A stretch of 64,000 nt of DNA. Source: Brevundimonas sp. EYE_349. GTDB lineage: Bacteria > Pseudomonadota > Alphaproteobacteria > Caulobacterales > Caulobacteraceae. This document shows positions 10,007 to 18,692 of the stretch, one piece after another. The notes under the pieces were generated by a model. That model worked only from the letters and a program-made list of their open reading frames with translations. It had not been told where the DNA came from and made no database searches. Both the position numbers and the translations under genes were made by a program. Location: positions 124,001-188,000 of the forward strand of contig NZ_JAHXPB010000006.1 in NCBI RefSeq assembly GCF_023147505.1, in the 5' to 3' direction. The first letter of the stretch is position 1. Each line of letters begins with the position of its first letter.

Positions 10007-10765
10007 TCACCAATCCAGGGCCGTCTCGCCGCGCAGGATCGCCTCGGCTTGGGGGCTGTGTTTGCCGCCCTCTCGGTCGTGCAGCACCAAGGGCGGCAGC
10101 AGGCGCAGCGGCGCCCGTCCGGTCTTGATCGCCTGGACCAGCACCCGCTTCGCCGGTTTGTCCGCAAACGGATGAATGGGCCGGATGGCGAACGATCCCG
10201 CCTTGTCGCCGAGCAGGGCCAACAGGTCCGCCAGCCGATCCGCGCGGTGGATCACCACGATCCGCCCGCCCTCGCGCACCGCCTTCAGCAGAAAGCCGGT
10301 CCAGGCTTTCAGCCCGTCTTCGGCCATCCAGGCGCCGCGCTTGCCCTCGGCAGGGGCGCGCAGGCCGGCGGGGTCGTCGAAGAAGGGCGGATTGGACACG
10401 GCCCAGTCGCCTGGCGCCGCGTTCAACGCCCGAAAGCCCGCCGCCACGTCGCCGGGGTGGATCGTGGTCGTCGCCGCCACGCGGTTGAGGGCCGCGTTCT
10501 CGACCGCCAGTGCCGCCATGGCCGGATCGCGCTCGATCCCCATAAGCCGCACGCCCGGTCGTCGCGCCGCGATCTGCATCAGAACCGCGCCCGCGCCGCA
10601 GCCGGCCTCGATCACCGTCTGCCCCGGCAGGGCCGGAACGGCGGCCGCCAGCAGGGCCGCGTCCATGCCGGCGCGATAGCCGCGCGCGGGCTGGCGCAAC
10701 CGCACCCGTCCGTTCAGCAGGCCGTTCTCCACGATCTGCGGCGGCGTCGTTTCGACCGCGTTCAA
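10007..10765 (-). CDS. tRNA1(Val) A37 N6-methyltransferase-like SAM-dependent methyltransferase
   Basis: This 252-residue protein has SAM motif I VIEAGCGAGAVLMQIAAR (about residues 50-67), the acidic motif II in MGIERDPAMA, and the N6-adenine signature NPPFFDDP around residue 124, which defines the TrmN6/YfiC group that methylates adenine in tRNA or rRNA. The N-terminal LLNGRVRLRQPARGYRAGMDAALLA (split here as LLNGRVRLRQP and GYRAGMDAALLA) is typical of the same group. It is divergent from the polyprenyl synthase gene, with only a short spacer. The exact methylation target is inferred from the family. Confidence 0.85.
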   Translation of the reverse strand: MNAVETTPPQIVENGLLNGRVRLRQPARGYRAGMDAALLAAAVPALPGQTVIEAGCGAGAVLMQIAARRPGVRLMGIERDPAMAALAVENAALNRVAATTTIHPGDVAAGFRALNAAPGDWAVSNPPFFDDPAGLRAPAEGKRGAWMAEDGLKAWTGFLLKAVREGGRIVVIHRADRLADLLALLGDKAGSFAIRPIHPFADKPAKRVLVQAIKTGRAPLRLLPPLVLHDREGGKHSPQAEAILRGETALDW

Positions 10766-10871
10766 GCCTCAATCTCCTTGACCCTCAAGGGGGCGAACAT
10801 CATTGTGCGCCGCAGTGCGCCGGGGCAAGTCGAACCGGCCGCCTAATCCTTCGACGCGGTCCGCCGCGCCA

Positions 10872-11903
10872 GTGAAAGAGTATCTCTTGGAAGTCGCTCT
10901 CGCCGCCGCTCCCCGCTCCAAGGGCGACGTCAACGCTCTTGTCCGGCTGGCCGAGCGCGACATGGCCGCCGTGGACGCGCTGATCCTGGATCGGATGCAG
11001 TCGGACGTGCCGATCATACCCAAGCTGGCCGAGCATCTGGTGTCGGCCGGCGGCAAGCGCCTGCGTCCCCTGCTGACCGTCGCCGCCGCGCGCGCGGCGG
11101 GCGCCGCCGATGAGATTCTGTCGCCCAAGAAGCTGGCCGCGGCGGTGGAGTTCATCCACACCGCCACCCTGCTGCACGACGACATCGTCGATGCGTCGGA
11201 ACTGCGTCGCGGCAAGGTCGCGGCCCATCTGATCTGGGGCGCGCCCACCAGCGTCCTGGTCGGCGATTTCCTGTTCGCCCGCGCCTTCGAGCTGATGGTC
11301 GAGACGGATTCGCTTCGGGCGCTGGGTATTCTGGCCTCGGCGTCGCGCGTGATTTCGGAGGGCGAGGTGCTGCAGTTGACGCGCGCCCATGACCTGAACC
11401 TGGACCAGGCCACCTATCTGCAGATCATCTCGGCCAAGACCGCCGAACTGTTCGCCGCCGCCGCCGAGGCGGGCGCGGTCGGGGCCGGGGCTTCGGCCGA
11501 GGCCGTCACGGCGATGCGCGATTACGGCATGGCGTTGGGCATCGCCTTCCAGCTGGCCGACGACGCTCTGGATTACGGCGCCACGGCCGAGGCCCTGGGC
11601 AAGAACGCCGGCGACGACTTCAACGAGGGCAAGGCCACCTTGCCGCTGCTGCTGGCGGTCGCCCGCACCAGGGGGCGCGAGGACGCTTTCTGGGATCGCA
11701 CCGTGACCAAGGGCGAACGCACACCCGAGGATTTCGCCCGCGCCCGCGAACTGGTGGTGGGCTCGGGCGCCATCGGCGCGACGTTGGATCTGGCCGGCGA
11801 ATACGCCGACGCCGCCAAGGCCGCCCTGTCGGTCCTGCCCGCCGGCGACTGGCGCGCGGCGCTGGAGGACCTGGCCGATTTCGCGGTGTCGCGCGCGGCC
11901 TGA
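10872..11903 (+). CDS. Octaprenyl/polyprenyl diphosphate synthase
   Basis: This trans-isoprenyl diphosphate synthase makes the ubiquinone side chain. Motifs seen are GGKRLRPLL (IPP-binding), the first Asp-rich motif in TATLLHDDIVDAS (DDxxD) and the second in IAFQLADDALDY followed by GKNAGDDFNEGKATLP. From the GTG at 10872 the length is 343 residues, close to the family norm; a TTG at 10803 with a well-placed AAGGGGG about 10 nt upstream would add 23 residues and cannot be excluded. The short squalene/phytoene-synthase-like gene begins 2 nt after the stop, giving a small isoprenoid operon. Chain length (C40-C50) is inferred. Confidence 0.9.
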   Translation: MKEYLLEVALAAAPRSKGDVNALVRLAERDMAAVDALILDRMQSDVPIIPKLAEHLVSAGGKRLRPLLTVAAARAAGAADEILSPKKLAAAVEFIHTATLLHDDIVDASELRRGKVAAHLIWGAPTSVLVGDFLFARAFELMVETDSLRALGILASASRVISEGEVLQLTRAHDLNLDQATYLQIISAKTAELFAAAAEAGAVGAGASAEAVTAMRDYGMALGIAFQLADDALDYGATAEALGKNAGDDFNEGKATLPLLLAVARTRGREDAFWDRTVTKGERTPEDFARARELVVGSGAIGATLDLAGEYADAAKAALSVLPAGDWRAALEDLADFAVSRAA

Positions 11904-11905
11904 CC

Positions 11906-12553
11906 GTGACCCAAGCCGCCCCGGCCCCCGCCGACACCCTGGACCAGCAGGTCCGCGCCGCCGATCAGGATCGCTGGTTGTCCAGCCGCCTGGTCGCGCA
12001 GCCCGCCGCGCGCGCCGACCTGATCACGCTCTACGCCTTCGAGGCCGAGTTGATGGCCATACCGACCCGCGTGACCCAGCCGCTGTTGGCCGAGATGCGC
12101 TACACCTGGTGGGCGGAACAGATGGACGGCGTCTTCGCAGGCGCGCCGCGCAAAGGCCATCCGGTGCTGGAGGCCCTGACCGATCTGGTTGCGCGTCACG
12201 GCCTGGACCGCGCGCCGTTCGACGCGCTGATCGAGGCCCATATCGGGCGCGTGCGCGAAGAGCCGCACGACCTGGACGCCTTCTACGTCGGGCCGATGCA
12301 GGTCGGGGTGCGTATCCTGGCGGGCGAGGGCCATGACGCGGCCGTCGCGGATGCGGGCCGTGTCCGGGGCCTGACGCAGACGGGCCGGGGCCAAGAGGCG
12401 ACCGCCCTGCGATCCACGGCCAATGCGGCTTTGAAGCGCCTCCCGCCCGTCGGCTTCCCCGCCGTGGCCCACGCCGCCTTGGCCGACCCCGAACGGCCCG
12501 AGCCGTTGAAGCGGTTGCGCCTGCTTTGGGCTGTGCTTCGGGGGCGTATCTGA
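11906..12553 (+). CDS. Squalene/phytoene synthase-family protein (NDUFAF6-like, short form)
   Basis: The 215-residue protein starts at GTG 11906, 2 nt after the polyprenyl synthase stop. The sequence LITLYAFEAELMAIPTRV and MRYTWWAEQMDGVFAG match the helical core of squalene/phytoene synthases, but the first DxxxD motif is replaced and the protein is shorter than catalytic members (about 280-350). This pattern fits the non-catalytic group related to mitochondrial NDUFAF6, which aids complex I assembly. A true prenyl synthase is unlikely because the catalytic aspartates are missing. The assembly role is inferred from the family. Confidence 0.75.
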   Translation: MTQAAPAPADTLDQQVRAADQDRWLSSRLVAQPAARADLITLYAFEAELMAIPTRVTQPLLAEMRYTWWAEQMDGVFAGAPRKGHPVLEALTDLVARHGLDRAPFDALIEAHIGRVREEPHDLDAFYVGPMQVGVRILAGEGHDAAVADAGRVRGLTQTGRGQEATALRSTANAALKRLPPVGFPAVAHAALADPERPEPLKRLRLLWAVLRGRI

Positions 12554-12554
12554 C

Positions 12555-13046
12555 CTAGCCGTTCAGCCCGGCGATCAGGCGCGCCAGCAGGACGTTCAGC
12601 GTCTTCTGTTCCTCGACAGACAGACCCGAAAGCGCCTCTTGCGCCGTGTCCTGATGGCTGGGCATGATGGCGTCGATCAGGGCGAAGCCCTTGTCCGTCA
12701 GGCGGACCAGCGTGGCGCGTCGGTCGCTGGGATGCGGACGACGCTCGACCAGGCCCGCCTTCTCCAGCCTGTCGATCCGCGCGGTCATGCCGCCCGAAGA
12801 CATCATCGCCGCCTCGAACAGGGCGGTCGGCGTCAGGCCGTCGCGCTCTCCCGAGCGACGCAGCGTGGCCAGGACGTCGAACTCGCCATGCTGCAGGCCG
12901 TGGCGCGCGAATAACGGTGTCTGACGCTCGCGGATCACCAGGTGCGACGCCTCGTTCAGCCGGCCCAGCACCTCCATCGGCAGCATATCCAGATCGGGGC
13001 GTTGCACAGCCCATTGGGCGGCGGCGCGAGAAGCTCTGTCGGGCAT
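12555..13046 (-). CDS. MarR-family transcriptional regulator
   Basis: This 163-residue protein has the winged-helix layout of MarR: recognition region LTPTALFEAAMMSSGGMTARIDRLEKAGLVER (helix-turn-helix around residues 71-102) and wing RRPHPSDRRATLVRLTDKG with the conserved DxR. Terminal helices would form the dimer. It is divergent from a CynX/NimT-type exporter gene, and a near-palindromic site lies 4 bp upstream of its start codon, so it probably represses both itself and the exporter. The inducer is unknown. The ATG at 13046 is well supported by the alignment start. Confidence 0.9.
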   Translation of the reverse strand: MPDRASRAAAQWAVQRPDLDMLPMEVLGRLNEASHLVIRERQTPLFARHGLQHGEFDVLATLRRSGERDGLTPTALFEAAMMSSGGMTARIDRLEKAGLVERRPHPSDRRATLVRLTDKGFALIDAIMPSHQDTAQEALSGLSVEEQKTLNVLLARLIAGLNG

Positions 13047-13049
13047 GGT

Positions 13050-13067
13050 TATCTTGACATCGAGATA
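13050..13067. promoter_or_regulatory. Probable MarR operator in the divergent marR/MFS promoter
   Basis: TATCTTGACATCGAGATA is an imperfect 18-bp palindrome (14 of 18 positions symmetric) of the type bound by MarR/OhrR dimers. It contains TTGACA (13054-13059), a likely -35 box for the exporter gene, so repressor binding would block the promoter. A half-site-like CTTGAGGTCGAGAG follows directly (13069-13082). Seen: symmetry and location. Inferred: binding by the adjacent regulator. Confidence 0.6.
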
Positions 13068-13112
13068 CTTGAGGTCGAGAGACTAACGCGAATTCCAGTG
13101 GGAGTCTTGACC

Positions 13113-14318
13113 ATGAGCGTACGATCCGGCGCCGCGCCGACGCGCGGCGCGTCGCTGCTGTTGCTGGCGGCCATCGTGGCCCTGGCGCTGAACCTGCGTC
13201 CGGCGATGGCGGCGGTCGGACCTTTGCTGGACCTGATCGAACGGGCGACGGGCATGGGTTCGACCGCCGCCAGCCTGCTGACCACCTTGCCGGTTCTGAT
13301 GATCGGTCTGGGCGCTCTGTCGATCCGGCCCCTGCGGCGGCGGCTGGGTGAGCGGCGCGGGGTCCTGCTGGGCGCGCTGCTGATCGGCGGGGCCTGTCTG
13401 GTGCGGGTTACGCTCAAAGATACGGCGGGGCTGATCGCCAGCGCGGCGGTCGTCGGCGTCGGCGTCGCATTGATCCAGGCCCTGGCGCCGGTCGTCATCA
13501 AACGGGCCTTTCCTGCCCGGTTCGGCACGGTCATGGCGCTATACACGACCGGCATCATGGGCGGCGCGGCGATCGCGGCGGCCACAGCGGCGGGTTTGGC
13601 CGAAACGGTCGGCTGGGCCGGGACGCTGGCGCTTTGGAGCGTGCCAGCCTTCGTCGCCGCGATCATCTGGCTGGCGGCGTCGCGCGATCCGGCGGCCGAG
13701 GAGCCGAACCGCGCGGCCCTGGTCGAGGCCACGGACCCGGAACTGCCTTTTTGGCGTCAGGGGCGGGCGTGGCGGCTGATCCTGATCATGGGGCTGGGGA
13801 CGTCGGCCTATACGCTGGTGCTGGCCTGGCTGCCGCCCTTCTACATCGACCTGGGCGAGCCCCGGGCCACGGCCGGCTATCTGCTCAGCGGCATGACCGG
13901 CGCAGAGGTCGCGGCGGGCCTGCTGGTGTCGATGACCATCGGCCGCTTCCCGGATCGACGCGGACCGATCCTGACGGCGCTGGTCCTGGCCCTGCTGGGT
14001 CTGGCGGGGCTGGTGGTCGCACCGATCAGCCTGGCGGTTCCGGTGGTGCTGGTCCTCGGCCTGGGGATCGGGGCGATCTTCCCGCTCAGCCTGATCCTGG
14101 CGATGGATCAGATCGAAGATCCCGCGCGGTCGGGCGACCTGCTGGCCTTCGTCCAGGGCGGCGGATACATCATCGCCAGCCTGTCGCCGCTGGGCGCCGG
14201 CCTGCTGCGCGATCACATGGCCGACCTGACCCAGGCCTGGGTGCTGATGGGCGTCGGCGTGGTCCTGCTGGGCGTGATGACGCTGGGCTTCCGGCCGGGC
14301 CTGCCCAAGCTGCGCTGA
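13113..14318 (+). CDS. CynX/NimT-family MFS transporter
   Basis: The 401-residue protein has about 12 hydrophobic segments. The first, LLLLAAIVALALNLRPAMAAVGP, carries the NLRPA(x)xxVGP signature of the cyanate/nitroimidazole (CynX/NimT) branch of the major facilitator superfamily, and RPLRRRLGERRG after helix 2 fits the MFS loop 2-3 motif. It probably exports or imports a small anion or drug across the inner membrane. The ATG at 13113 starts just before helix 1. It is divergently paired with a MarR regulator, a usual drug-efflux arrangement. Substrate unknown. Confidence 0.85.
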   Translation: MSVRSGAAPTRGASLLLLAAIVALALNLRPAMAAVGPLLDLIERATGMGSTAASLLTTLPVLMIGLGALSIRPLRRRLGERRGVLLGALLIGGACLVRVTLKDTAGLIASAAVVGVGVALIQALAPVVIKRAFPARFGTVMALYTTGIMGGAAIAAATAAGLAETVGWAGTLALWSVPAFVAAIIWLAASRDPAAEEPNRAALVEATDPELPFWRQGRAWRLILIMGLGTSAYTLVLAWLPPFYIDLGEPRATAGYLLSGMTGAEVAAGLLVSMTIGRFPDRRGPILTALVLALLGLAGLVVAPISLAVPVVLVLGLGIGAIFPLSLILAMDQIEDPARSGDLLAFVQGGGYIIASLSPLGAGLLRDHMADLTQAWVLMGVGVVLLGVMTLGFRPGLPKLR

Positions 14319-14383
14319 AGGGCTTGTTCGCCTTTAGACAACGTGAATAGTAGTGCGAGACCTCTAAACGATGGGACAAGCAT

Positions 14384-14695
14384 TTGGCGATGGCGCCCTA
14401 TTCTCGGGATTACTGGCGAAATCCAGCGCTTGTCATTCTCGCGGTCGCGACCTTGTTCGGGCTGTTTGGAACATATGTCGCGTCGCTTGCCGTGCTTTTC
14501 GCGTTGGACGATCTCGAAAAAGGCGAAAGGTTCGGTTCGTCACTCGTTTTCGTGATCTTCTACGTTCTACTACTGGTCTGTCCGCTGGCAGGGTGGGTGA
14601 CTTTTATTTTACGACGTTATCGCGTCGCCATAATGATCGCCATTGCGCCGTTGCTGTTGGTGATCATTTCAGGCTTAGTCTCAATCATTAACTAG
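14384..14695 (+). CDS. Small membrane protein, hypothetical
   Basis: The 103-residue protein has three predicted transmembrane helices: [20 protein letters not shown] (about 15-34), [18 protein letters not shown] (about 53-70) and a C-terminal one in [20 protein letters not shown]. Base composition is visibly less GC-rich than its neighbours and codon use includes more A/T third positions, so it may have been acquired. Its last 8 bp overlap the 3' end of trmFO in convergent orientation. No family is recognised. Confidence 0.55.
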   Translation: MAMAPYSRDYWRNPALVILAVATLFGLFGTYVASLAVLFALDDLEKGERFGSSLVFVIFYVLLLVCPLAGWVTFILRRYRVAIMIAIAPLLLVIISGLVSIIN

Positions 14696-16094
14696 AGACC
14701 GCTGCGTCGCGCCAGGCTTTCAGGCTTTCCATCGCGCGAATGCTCATCAGCCGCTTCTTGGCGCGGCCGCGTTCCTTGGGATGGATGCGCTTGCCGTCCT
14801 CGTCGACCTTGGGCGCCTCCAGCGGCGGCAGCAGGCCATAGTTGATGTTCATCGGCTGGAACTTTGCGCCTTCCAGATGGCCGCCGGTGATGTGTTCGAC
14901 CAGGGCGCCGATGGCGGTTTCGGGCGGCGGGGCGGACAGGTCGCGACCCAGCGCCTGCGCGGCGGCGAGGCGGCCGGTCAGCAGGCCCATGGAGGCGCTT
15001 TCGACATAACCCTCCACCCCCGTCACCTGACCGGCGAAGCGCAGGCGCGGCATGGCTTTCAGGCGCAGCTGCTTGTCCAGCAGTTGGGGGCTGTTCAGAT
15101 AGGTGTTGCGGTGCAGGCCGCCCAGACGCGCGAACTGGGCGTTCTGAAGCCCCGGGATCATGCGGAAGGTCTCGGCCTGCGCCCCATGTTTCAGCTTGGT
15201 CTGGAAGCCGACCAGGTTGAACAGGGTGCCCAGGGCATTGTCCTGACGCAGCTGGACGATGGCGTGCGGCTTGACCGTCGGGTCGCGCGGATTGGTCAGG
15301 CCGACAGGCTTCATCGGGCCGTGGCGCAGGGTCTCGCGCCCGCGCTCAGCCATGACCTCGATGGGCAGGCAGCCGTCGAAATAGGGGACGTTTTCCCAGT
15401 CCTTGAACTCCGCCTTGGGCCCGTCCAGCAGGGCGTCGATGAAGGCGTCGTACTGGGCCTTGTCCATCGGGCAGTTGACGTAGGCGGCGGCGTCCCCTCC
15501 GGGGCCTTCCTTGTCATAACGCGACTGACGCCAGGCGATGTCGAAGTCGATACTGTCGGCGTGGACGATGGGGGCGATGGCGTCGAAGAAGCTCAAGGAC
15601 TCCTCGCCGGTCGCCTTCAGGATGGCCTCGGCCAAGGCGGGCGAGGTCAGGGGGCCGGTCGCGACGATGACATTGTCCCAGTCCGTCGGCGGCAGGCCCG
15701 CGATCTCCTCTCGGACGATGGTGACGAGAGGATGGGCCTCCAGCCTGGAGGTCACGGCGGCGGAAAAGCCCTCGCGGTCCACGGCCAGGGCGCCGCCGGC
15801 CGGCACCTGATGGGCGTCGCCGCAGGCCATGATGATCGAATCCAGCGCCCGCATCTCGGCATGCAGCAGACCCACGGCGTTGTACTCCCAGTCGTCGGAT
15901 CGGAAGGAGTTGGAGCAGACCAACTCCGCCAGGCCATCGGTGTGGTGAGCGTCGGTCTTGACGCCGGGGACGCCGCGCATCTCGTGCAGGATGACGGGCA
16001 CGCCGGCCTGGGCGATCTGCCAGGCGGCCTCGGAGCCGGCCAGGCCGCCGCCGATGACGTGAATGAGCGAGGGGGAGGGGGAGGAAGCGGTCAT
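14688..16094 (-). CDS. trmFO: TrmFO, methylenetetrahydrofolate-tRNA-(uracil-54 C5)-methyltransferase
   Basis: The 468-residue flavoprotein transfers a methylene group from 5,10-methylene-THF to U54 of tRNA, using FADH2. Evidence: N-terminal FAD motif [19 protein letters not shown], the family-specific [32 protein letters not shown] region (seen as [18 protein letters not shown]), and the C-terminal [20 protein letters not shown]. Length is normal. It replaces SAM-dependent TrmA in many alphaproteobacteria and Firmicutes. It converges on a small membrane-protein gene with an 8-bp overlap. Confidence 0.96.
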   Translation of the reverse strand: MTASSPSPSLIHVIGGGLAGSEAAWQIAQAGVPVILHEMRGVPGVKTDAHHTDGLAELVCSNSFRSDDWEYNAVGLLHAEMRALDSIIMACGDAHQVPAGGALAVDREGFSAAVTSRLEAHPLVTIVREEIAGLPPTDWDNVIVATGPLTSPALAEAILKATGEESLSFFDAIAPIVHADSIDFDIAWRQSRYDKEGPGGDAAAYVNCPMDKAQYDAFIDALLDGPKAEFKDWENVPYFDGCLPIEVMAERGRETLRHGPMKPVGLTNPRDPTVKPHAIVQLRQDNALGTLFNLVGFQTKLKHGAQAETFRMIPGLQNAQFARLGGLHRNTYLNSPQLLDKQLRLKAMPRLRFAGQVTGVEGYVESASMGLLTGRLAAAQALGRDLSAPPPETAIGALVEHITGGHLEGAKFQPMNINYGLLPPLEAPKVDEDGKRIHPKERGRAKKRLMSIRAMESLKAWRDAAVSS

Positions 16095-16167
16095 CGCGGC
16101 CTTCTAGCCACTGGCTGGCGCGGTGTCATGGTCCCCTGCTATATCCGCCGCCGGCAATCGGGGGCGG

Positions 16168-16962
16168 GTGTTGGACGGACGTCGGATTCTGCGACTGGGC
16201 GAGACGCTGTCGGCGGCGGGATCGGCCCTGCCTCGGCTTTGGCGGGGCGCCTGGGGCGCGATCCTGCTGGCGGCCGTGGTCTGGGGCGTCCAGCCGCTCG
16301 CGGCGGGCATGGCGGGGCTGGTCTGGGCGCCGTTCGCTCTGGCCGGGACGCTGGCGCTGGTCGGCGCATTGGCGCGGATTTCGATCGCCGATGACCTGAT
16401 GCAGGCGCGCGGGCTGGGTCTGGGGCCAGCGGGGTTGCAGTTCGGGCGGCCGGAGATGCGACTGCTGGGCGCGGGCCTGCTGTGCGCGGTGTTCATGGCC
16501 ATGATCCTGTCGGTCGTCGCCCTGGTCCTGCTGGCGGTGTTCGGCATGGCCGAGTTGAACGCTCAGGCCATCGAGATGCGCCGGTGGGGCGCGGTCGGGC
16601 CGGCTTGGAAGCTGACCCTGCTGGCGGTCGTCACGGCCTTCGCCCTGTTCGCAGTTGTGGCCTTCAGCGCGCGGCTGTCGCTGTTCGCGCCGGCGACGGT
16701 CGGGCGCGGCCACATGGTGTCCCTGAACAGCATGACCATCGCGCGCGGGGCATTCCTGTCTTTGCTGGCTGGTCTGATCGTGACTGGCGCGCCCGAGATG
16801 GGCCTGGTGCTGCTGTGGGGCGCAGGCCTGTTGTCCGGCGTGGCGGGCTGGGTCGTGTTCGTCGTGGTGCTGACCGCAATCCAGGCGCCGCTGACGATGG
16901 CCTTCGTCGGCGCCGCCTATCGCAGGCTGGATGGCTGGACGCCGCCCCAGGACCCAGCCTGA
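16168..16962 (+). CDS. Polytopic membrane protein, hypothetical
   Basis: Starting from GTG 16168, which directly follows GGGGGCGG, gives about 264 residues; an upstream GTG at 16123 would add 15. Around six hydrophobic helices are evident, for example AILLAAVVWGVQPLAAGMAG, GAGLLCAVFMAMILSVVALV and LTLLAVVTAFALFAVVAF, with a SLNSMTIARGAFLSL segment near the middle. Similar uncharacterised membrane proteins are common in Caulobacterales, but I recognise no defined family. It lies between trmFO (divergent) and the CoA-transferase genes (convergent). Confidence 0.6.
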   Translation: MLDGRRILRLGETLSAAGSALPRLWRGAWGAILLAAVVWGVQPLAAGMAGLVWAPFALAGTLALVGALARISIADDLMQARGLGLGPAGLQFGRPEMRLLGAGLLCAVFMAMILSVVALVLLAVFGMAELNAQAIEMRRWGAVGPAWKLTLLAVVTAFALFAVVAFSARLSLFAPATVGRGHMVSLNSMTIARGAFLSLLAGLIVTGAPEMGLVLLWGAGLLSGVAGWVVFVVVLTAIQAPLTMAFVGAAYRRLDGWTPPQDPA

Positions 16963-16976
16963 GGCGGCTGGTCCGA

Positions 16977-17627
16977 TCAGGCGAGGCCGGCCGCGACCGA
17001 ATAGGCCGCCTCGGTCTTGGCGGCGACCTCGTCCAGGGTGACGCCTTCGGCCAGTTCGACCAACTCCAGACCTGCGCCGTTCGGCTTGACGTCGAAGGTG
17101 GCCAGGTCCGTGATGATGCGGCTGACGACGCCGGCGCCGGTCAGGGGCAGGGTGCAGGCTTTCAGCACCTTGGACTGGCCGTGCTTGTTGGCGTGCTCCA
17201 TGACCACGACCACGCGCTTGACGCCCGCGACCAGGTCCATGGCGCCGCCCATGCCCTTCACCAGCTTGCCGGGGATCATCCAGTTGGCGATGTCGCCGTT
17301 CTGGGCCACCTCCATCGCGCCCAGGATCGACAGGTTGATGTGGCCGCCGCGGATCATGGCGAAGCTGTCGGCGCTGCTGAAGTAGGACGACTCCGGGATC
17401 TCGGTGATCGTCTGTTTCCCGGCGTTGATCAGGTCGGGGTCTTCCTCGCCCTCATAGGGGAAGGGGCCCATGCCCAGCATGCCGTTCTCGGACTGCAGGG
17501 TGACGGTCATGCCCTCGGGGATGTAGTTGGCCACCAGGGTCGGGATGCCGATGCCCAGGTTCACGTAGAAGCCGTCCTGCAGTTCCCGGGCGGCGCGTTC
17601 GGCGAGTTGTTCGCGGGTGCGGGGCAT
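16977..17627 (-). CDS. scoB: 3-oxoacid CoA-transferase subunit B
   Basis: The 216-residue subunit contains the catalytic glutamate in [12 protein letters not shown] (SENG motif, about residue 47), preceded by [15 protein letters not shown], both diagnostic of the beta subunit of succinyl-CoA:3-ketoacid CoA-transferase. Later, [14 protein letters not shown] and [17 protein letters not shown] are also conserved. Together with the A subunit immediately upstream it moves CoA between succinyl-CoA and acetoacetate or another 3-oxoacid. The spacing to scoA is 2 nt, so the genes are cotranscribed. Substrate range is inferred. Confidence 0.93.
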   Translation of the reverse strand: MPRTREQLAERAARELQDGFYVNLGIGIPTLVANYIPEGMTVTLQSENGMLGMGPFPYEGEEDPDLINAGKQTITEIPESSYFSSADSFAMIRGGHINLSILGAMEVAQNGDIANWMIPGKLVKGMGGAMDLVAGVKRVVVVMEHANKHGQSKVLKACTLPLTGAGVVSRIITDLATFDVKPNGAGLELVELAEGVTLDEVAAKTEAAYSVAAGLA

Positions 17628-17629
17628 GA

Positions 17630-18355
17630 TCAGACCTCCGATCCGGCGGCGGCGCCGGCGGCACGTTGACGGACTGTGCGCTGTTCGATGCGCTTTTCGG
17701 ACACGGTCTGGATCAGACGGTCGACATAGACGCCGGGCGTGTGGATGTGGTCGGGGTCGAGCGAGCCGACGGGAACGATCTCCTCCACCTCGACGACCGT
17801 GACCTTTCCAGCCGTGGCCATCATCGGGTTGAAGTTGCGGGCGGTCTTGCGGAACACCAGATTTCCGCGCTCGTCGGCCTTCCAGGCCTTTATGATCGAC
17901 AGGTCAGCGACCAGGCCGGTCTCCATGACGTATTTGCGGCCGTCGAACTCGCGCACTTCCTTGCCTTCGGCGACCAGAGTGCCGACGCCAGTAGCGGTGA
18001 AGAAGGCCGGGATGCCTGCGCCGCCTGCGCGGATGCGCTCGGCCAGGGTGCCCTGAGGGTTGAACTCCAGCTCCAACTCACCGGCCAGATACTGGCGCTC
18101 GAACTCCTTGTTCTCGCCGACGTAGGACGAGATCATTTTCGCAATCTGGCGGGTGCCCAGCAACTGCCCCAGGCCGAAGCCGTCCACGCCTGCGTTGTTC
18201 GAGATGACCGTCAGGCCCTTCACGCCGCTGTCGCGCAGGGCGGCGATCAGGTTCTCGGGGATGCCGCACAGGCCGAAGCCGCCGGACATGACCGTCATGC
18301 CGTCGAAGGTCAGCCCCTCAAGCGCGGACGTGACGTCAGCGTAGATCTTTCCCAT
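17630..18355 (-). CDS. scoA: 3-oxoacid CoA-transferase subunit A
   Basis: Starting from ATG 18355, which is preceded by a GGGAG ribosome-binding site 5 nt away, the protein has 241 residues; an in-frame ATG six codons upstream lacks such a site. The diagnostic alpha-subunit motif [13 protein letters not shown] lies near residues 26-38, and [15 protein letters not shown] follows. The last 20 residues are low-complexity Ala/Arg/Gly. It is the first gene of the scoAB pair. A 337-bp intergenic region with two dyads separates it from the divergent cfa-like gene. Confidence 0.93.
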   Translation of the reverse strand: MGKIYADVTSALEGLTFDGMTVMSGGFGLCGIPENLIAALRDSGVKGLTVISNNAGVDGFGLGQLLGTRQIAKMISSYVGENKEFERQYLAGELELEFNPQGTLAERIRAGGAGIPAFFTATGVGTLVAEGKEVREFDGRKYVMETGLVADLSIIKAWKADERGNLVFRKTARNFNPMMATAGKVTVVEVEEIVPVGSLDPDHIHTPGVYVDRLIQTVSEKRIEQRTVRQRAAGAAAGSEV

Positions 18356-18485
18356 CGCTCTCCCTTTTTTCATCGCCTGGTGAATATCGGCTGTTGACCA
18401 CGCCTAACGCGGGGGCGGGCGGGGGGCAAGTCGCGCCGTGGATCGAGTGTCGCGATTTTCAGACCCACCCCTTGTGAAAAACAGG

Positions 18486-18500
18486 GTGCAATTGGTGCAC
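18486..18500. promoter_or_regulatory. Dyad operator candidate 1 (GTGCA-N5-TGCAC)
   Basis: Perfect 5-bp arms GTGCA and TGCAC flank ATTGG. The dyad sits within a larger repeat unit (ACAGGGTGCA...CACTTCGTCC) that recurs 56 bp downstream. Such paired dyads are typical of cooperative repressor binding. No cognate regulator gene is adjacent. Confidence 0.45.
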
Positions 18501-18541
18501 TTCGTCCAGAATTCACCCCGCATCGGCGTCAAAAAAACAGG

Positions 18542-18556
18542 GTGCAAAGTGTGCAC
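18542..18556. promoter_or_regulatory. Dyad operator candidate 2 (GTGCA-N5-TGCAC)
   Basis: Second copy of the dyad, with AAGTG as spacer. The flanks ACAGG on the left and CTTGGTCC on the right match those of copy 1 (CTTCGTCC), so the conserved unit is about 27 bp. The centre-to-centre distance of 56 bp is between five and five and a half helical turns. Confidence 0.45.
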
Positions 18557-18692
18557 TTGGTCCGAAATCGCGCCGCTTCGGACCTGATGTCGGCATCGGG
18601 GGCGCCGTGTTCAAGGGTGGATGCATCCGGCGGAGGCGAGGCGGCGTATTCCCCGAGACCTGCAAGTTTCGCCTGATCGCCAAGGACGCCCG

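Larger units (their letters stand above)
18356..18692. promoter_or_regulatory. Divergent intergenic region between scoA and the cfa-like gene
   Basis: No coding sequence is supported here. The left half (to about 18440) is GC-rich and contains the scoA ribosome-binding site. The central part carries two copies of an imperfect repeat starting AAAACAGGGTGCA, each with a GTGCA-N5-TGCAC dyad (annotated separately). The right part leads to the cfa-like start with CAAGGA as ribosome-binding site. Direction of control (scoAB, cfa-like gene or both) is not shown by sequence. Confidence 0.5.
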
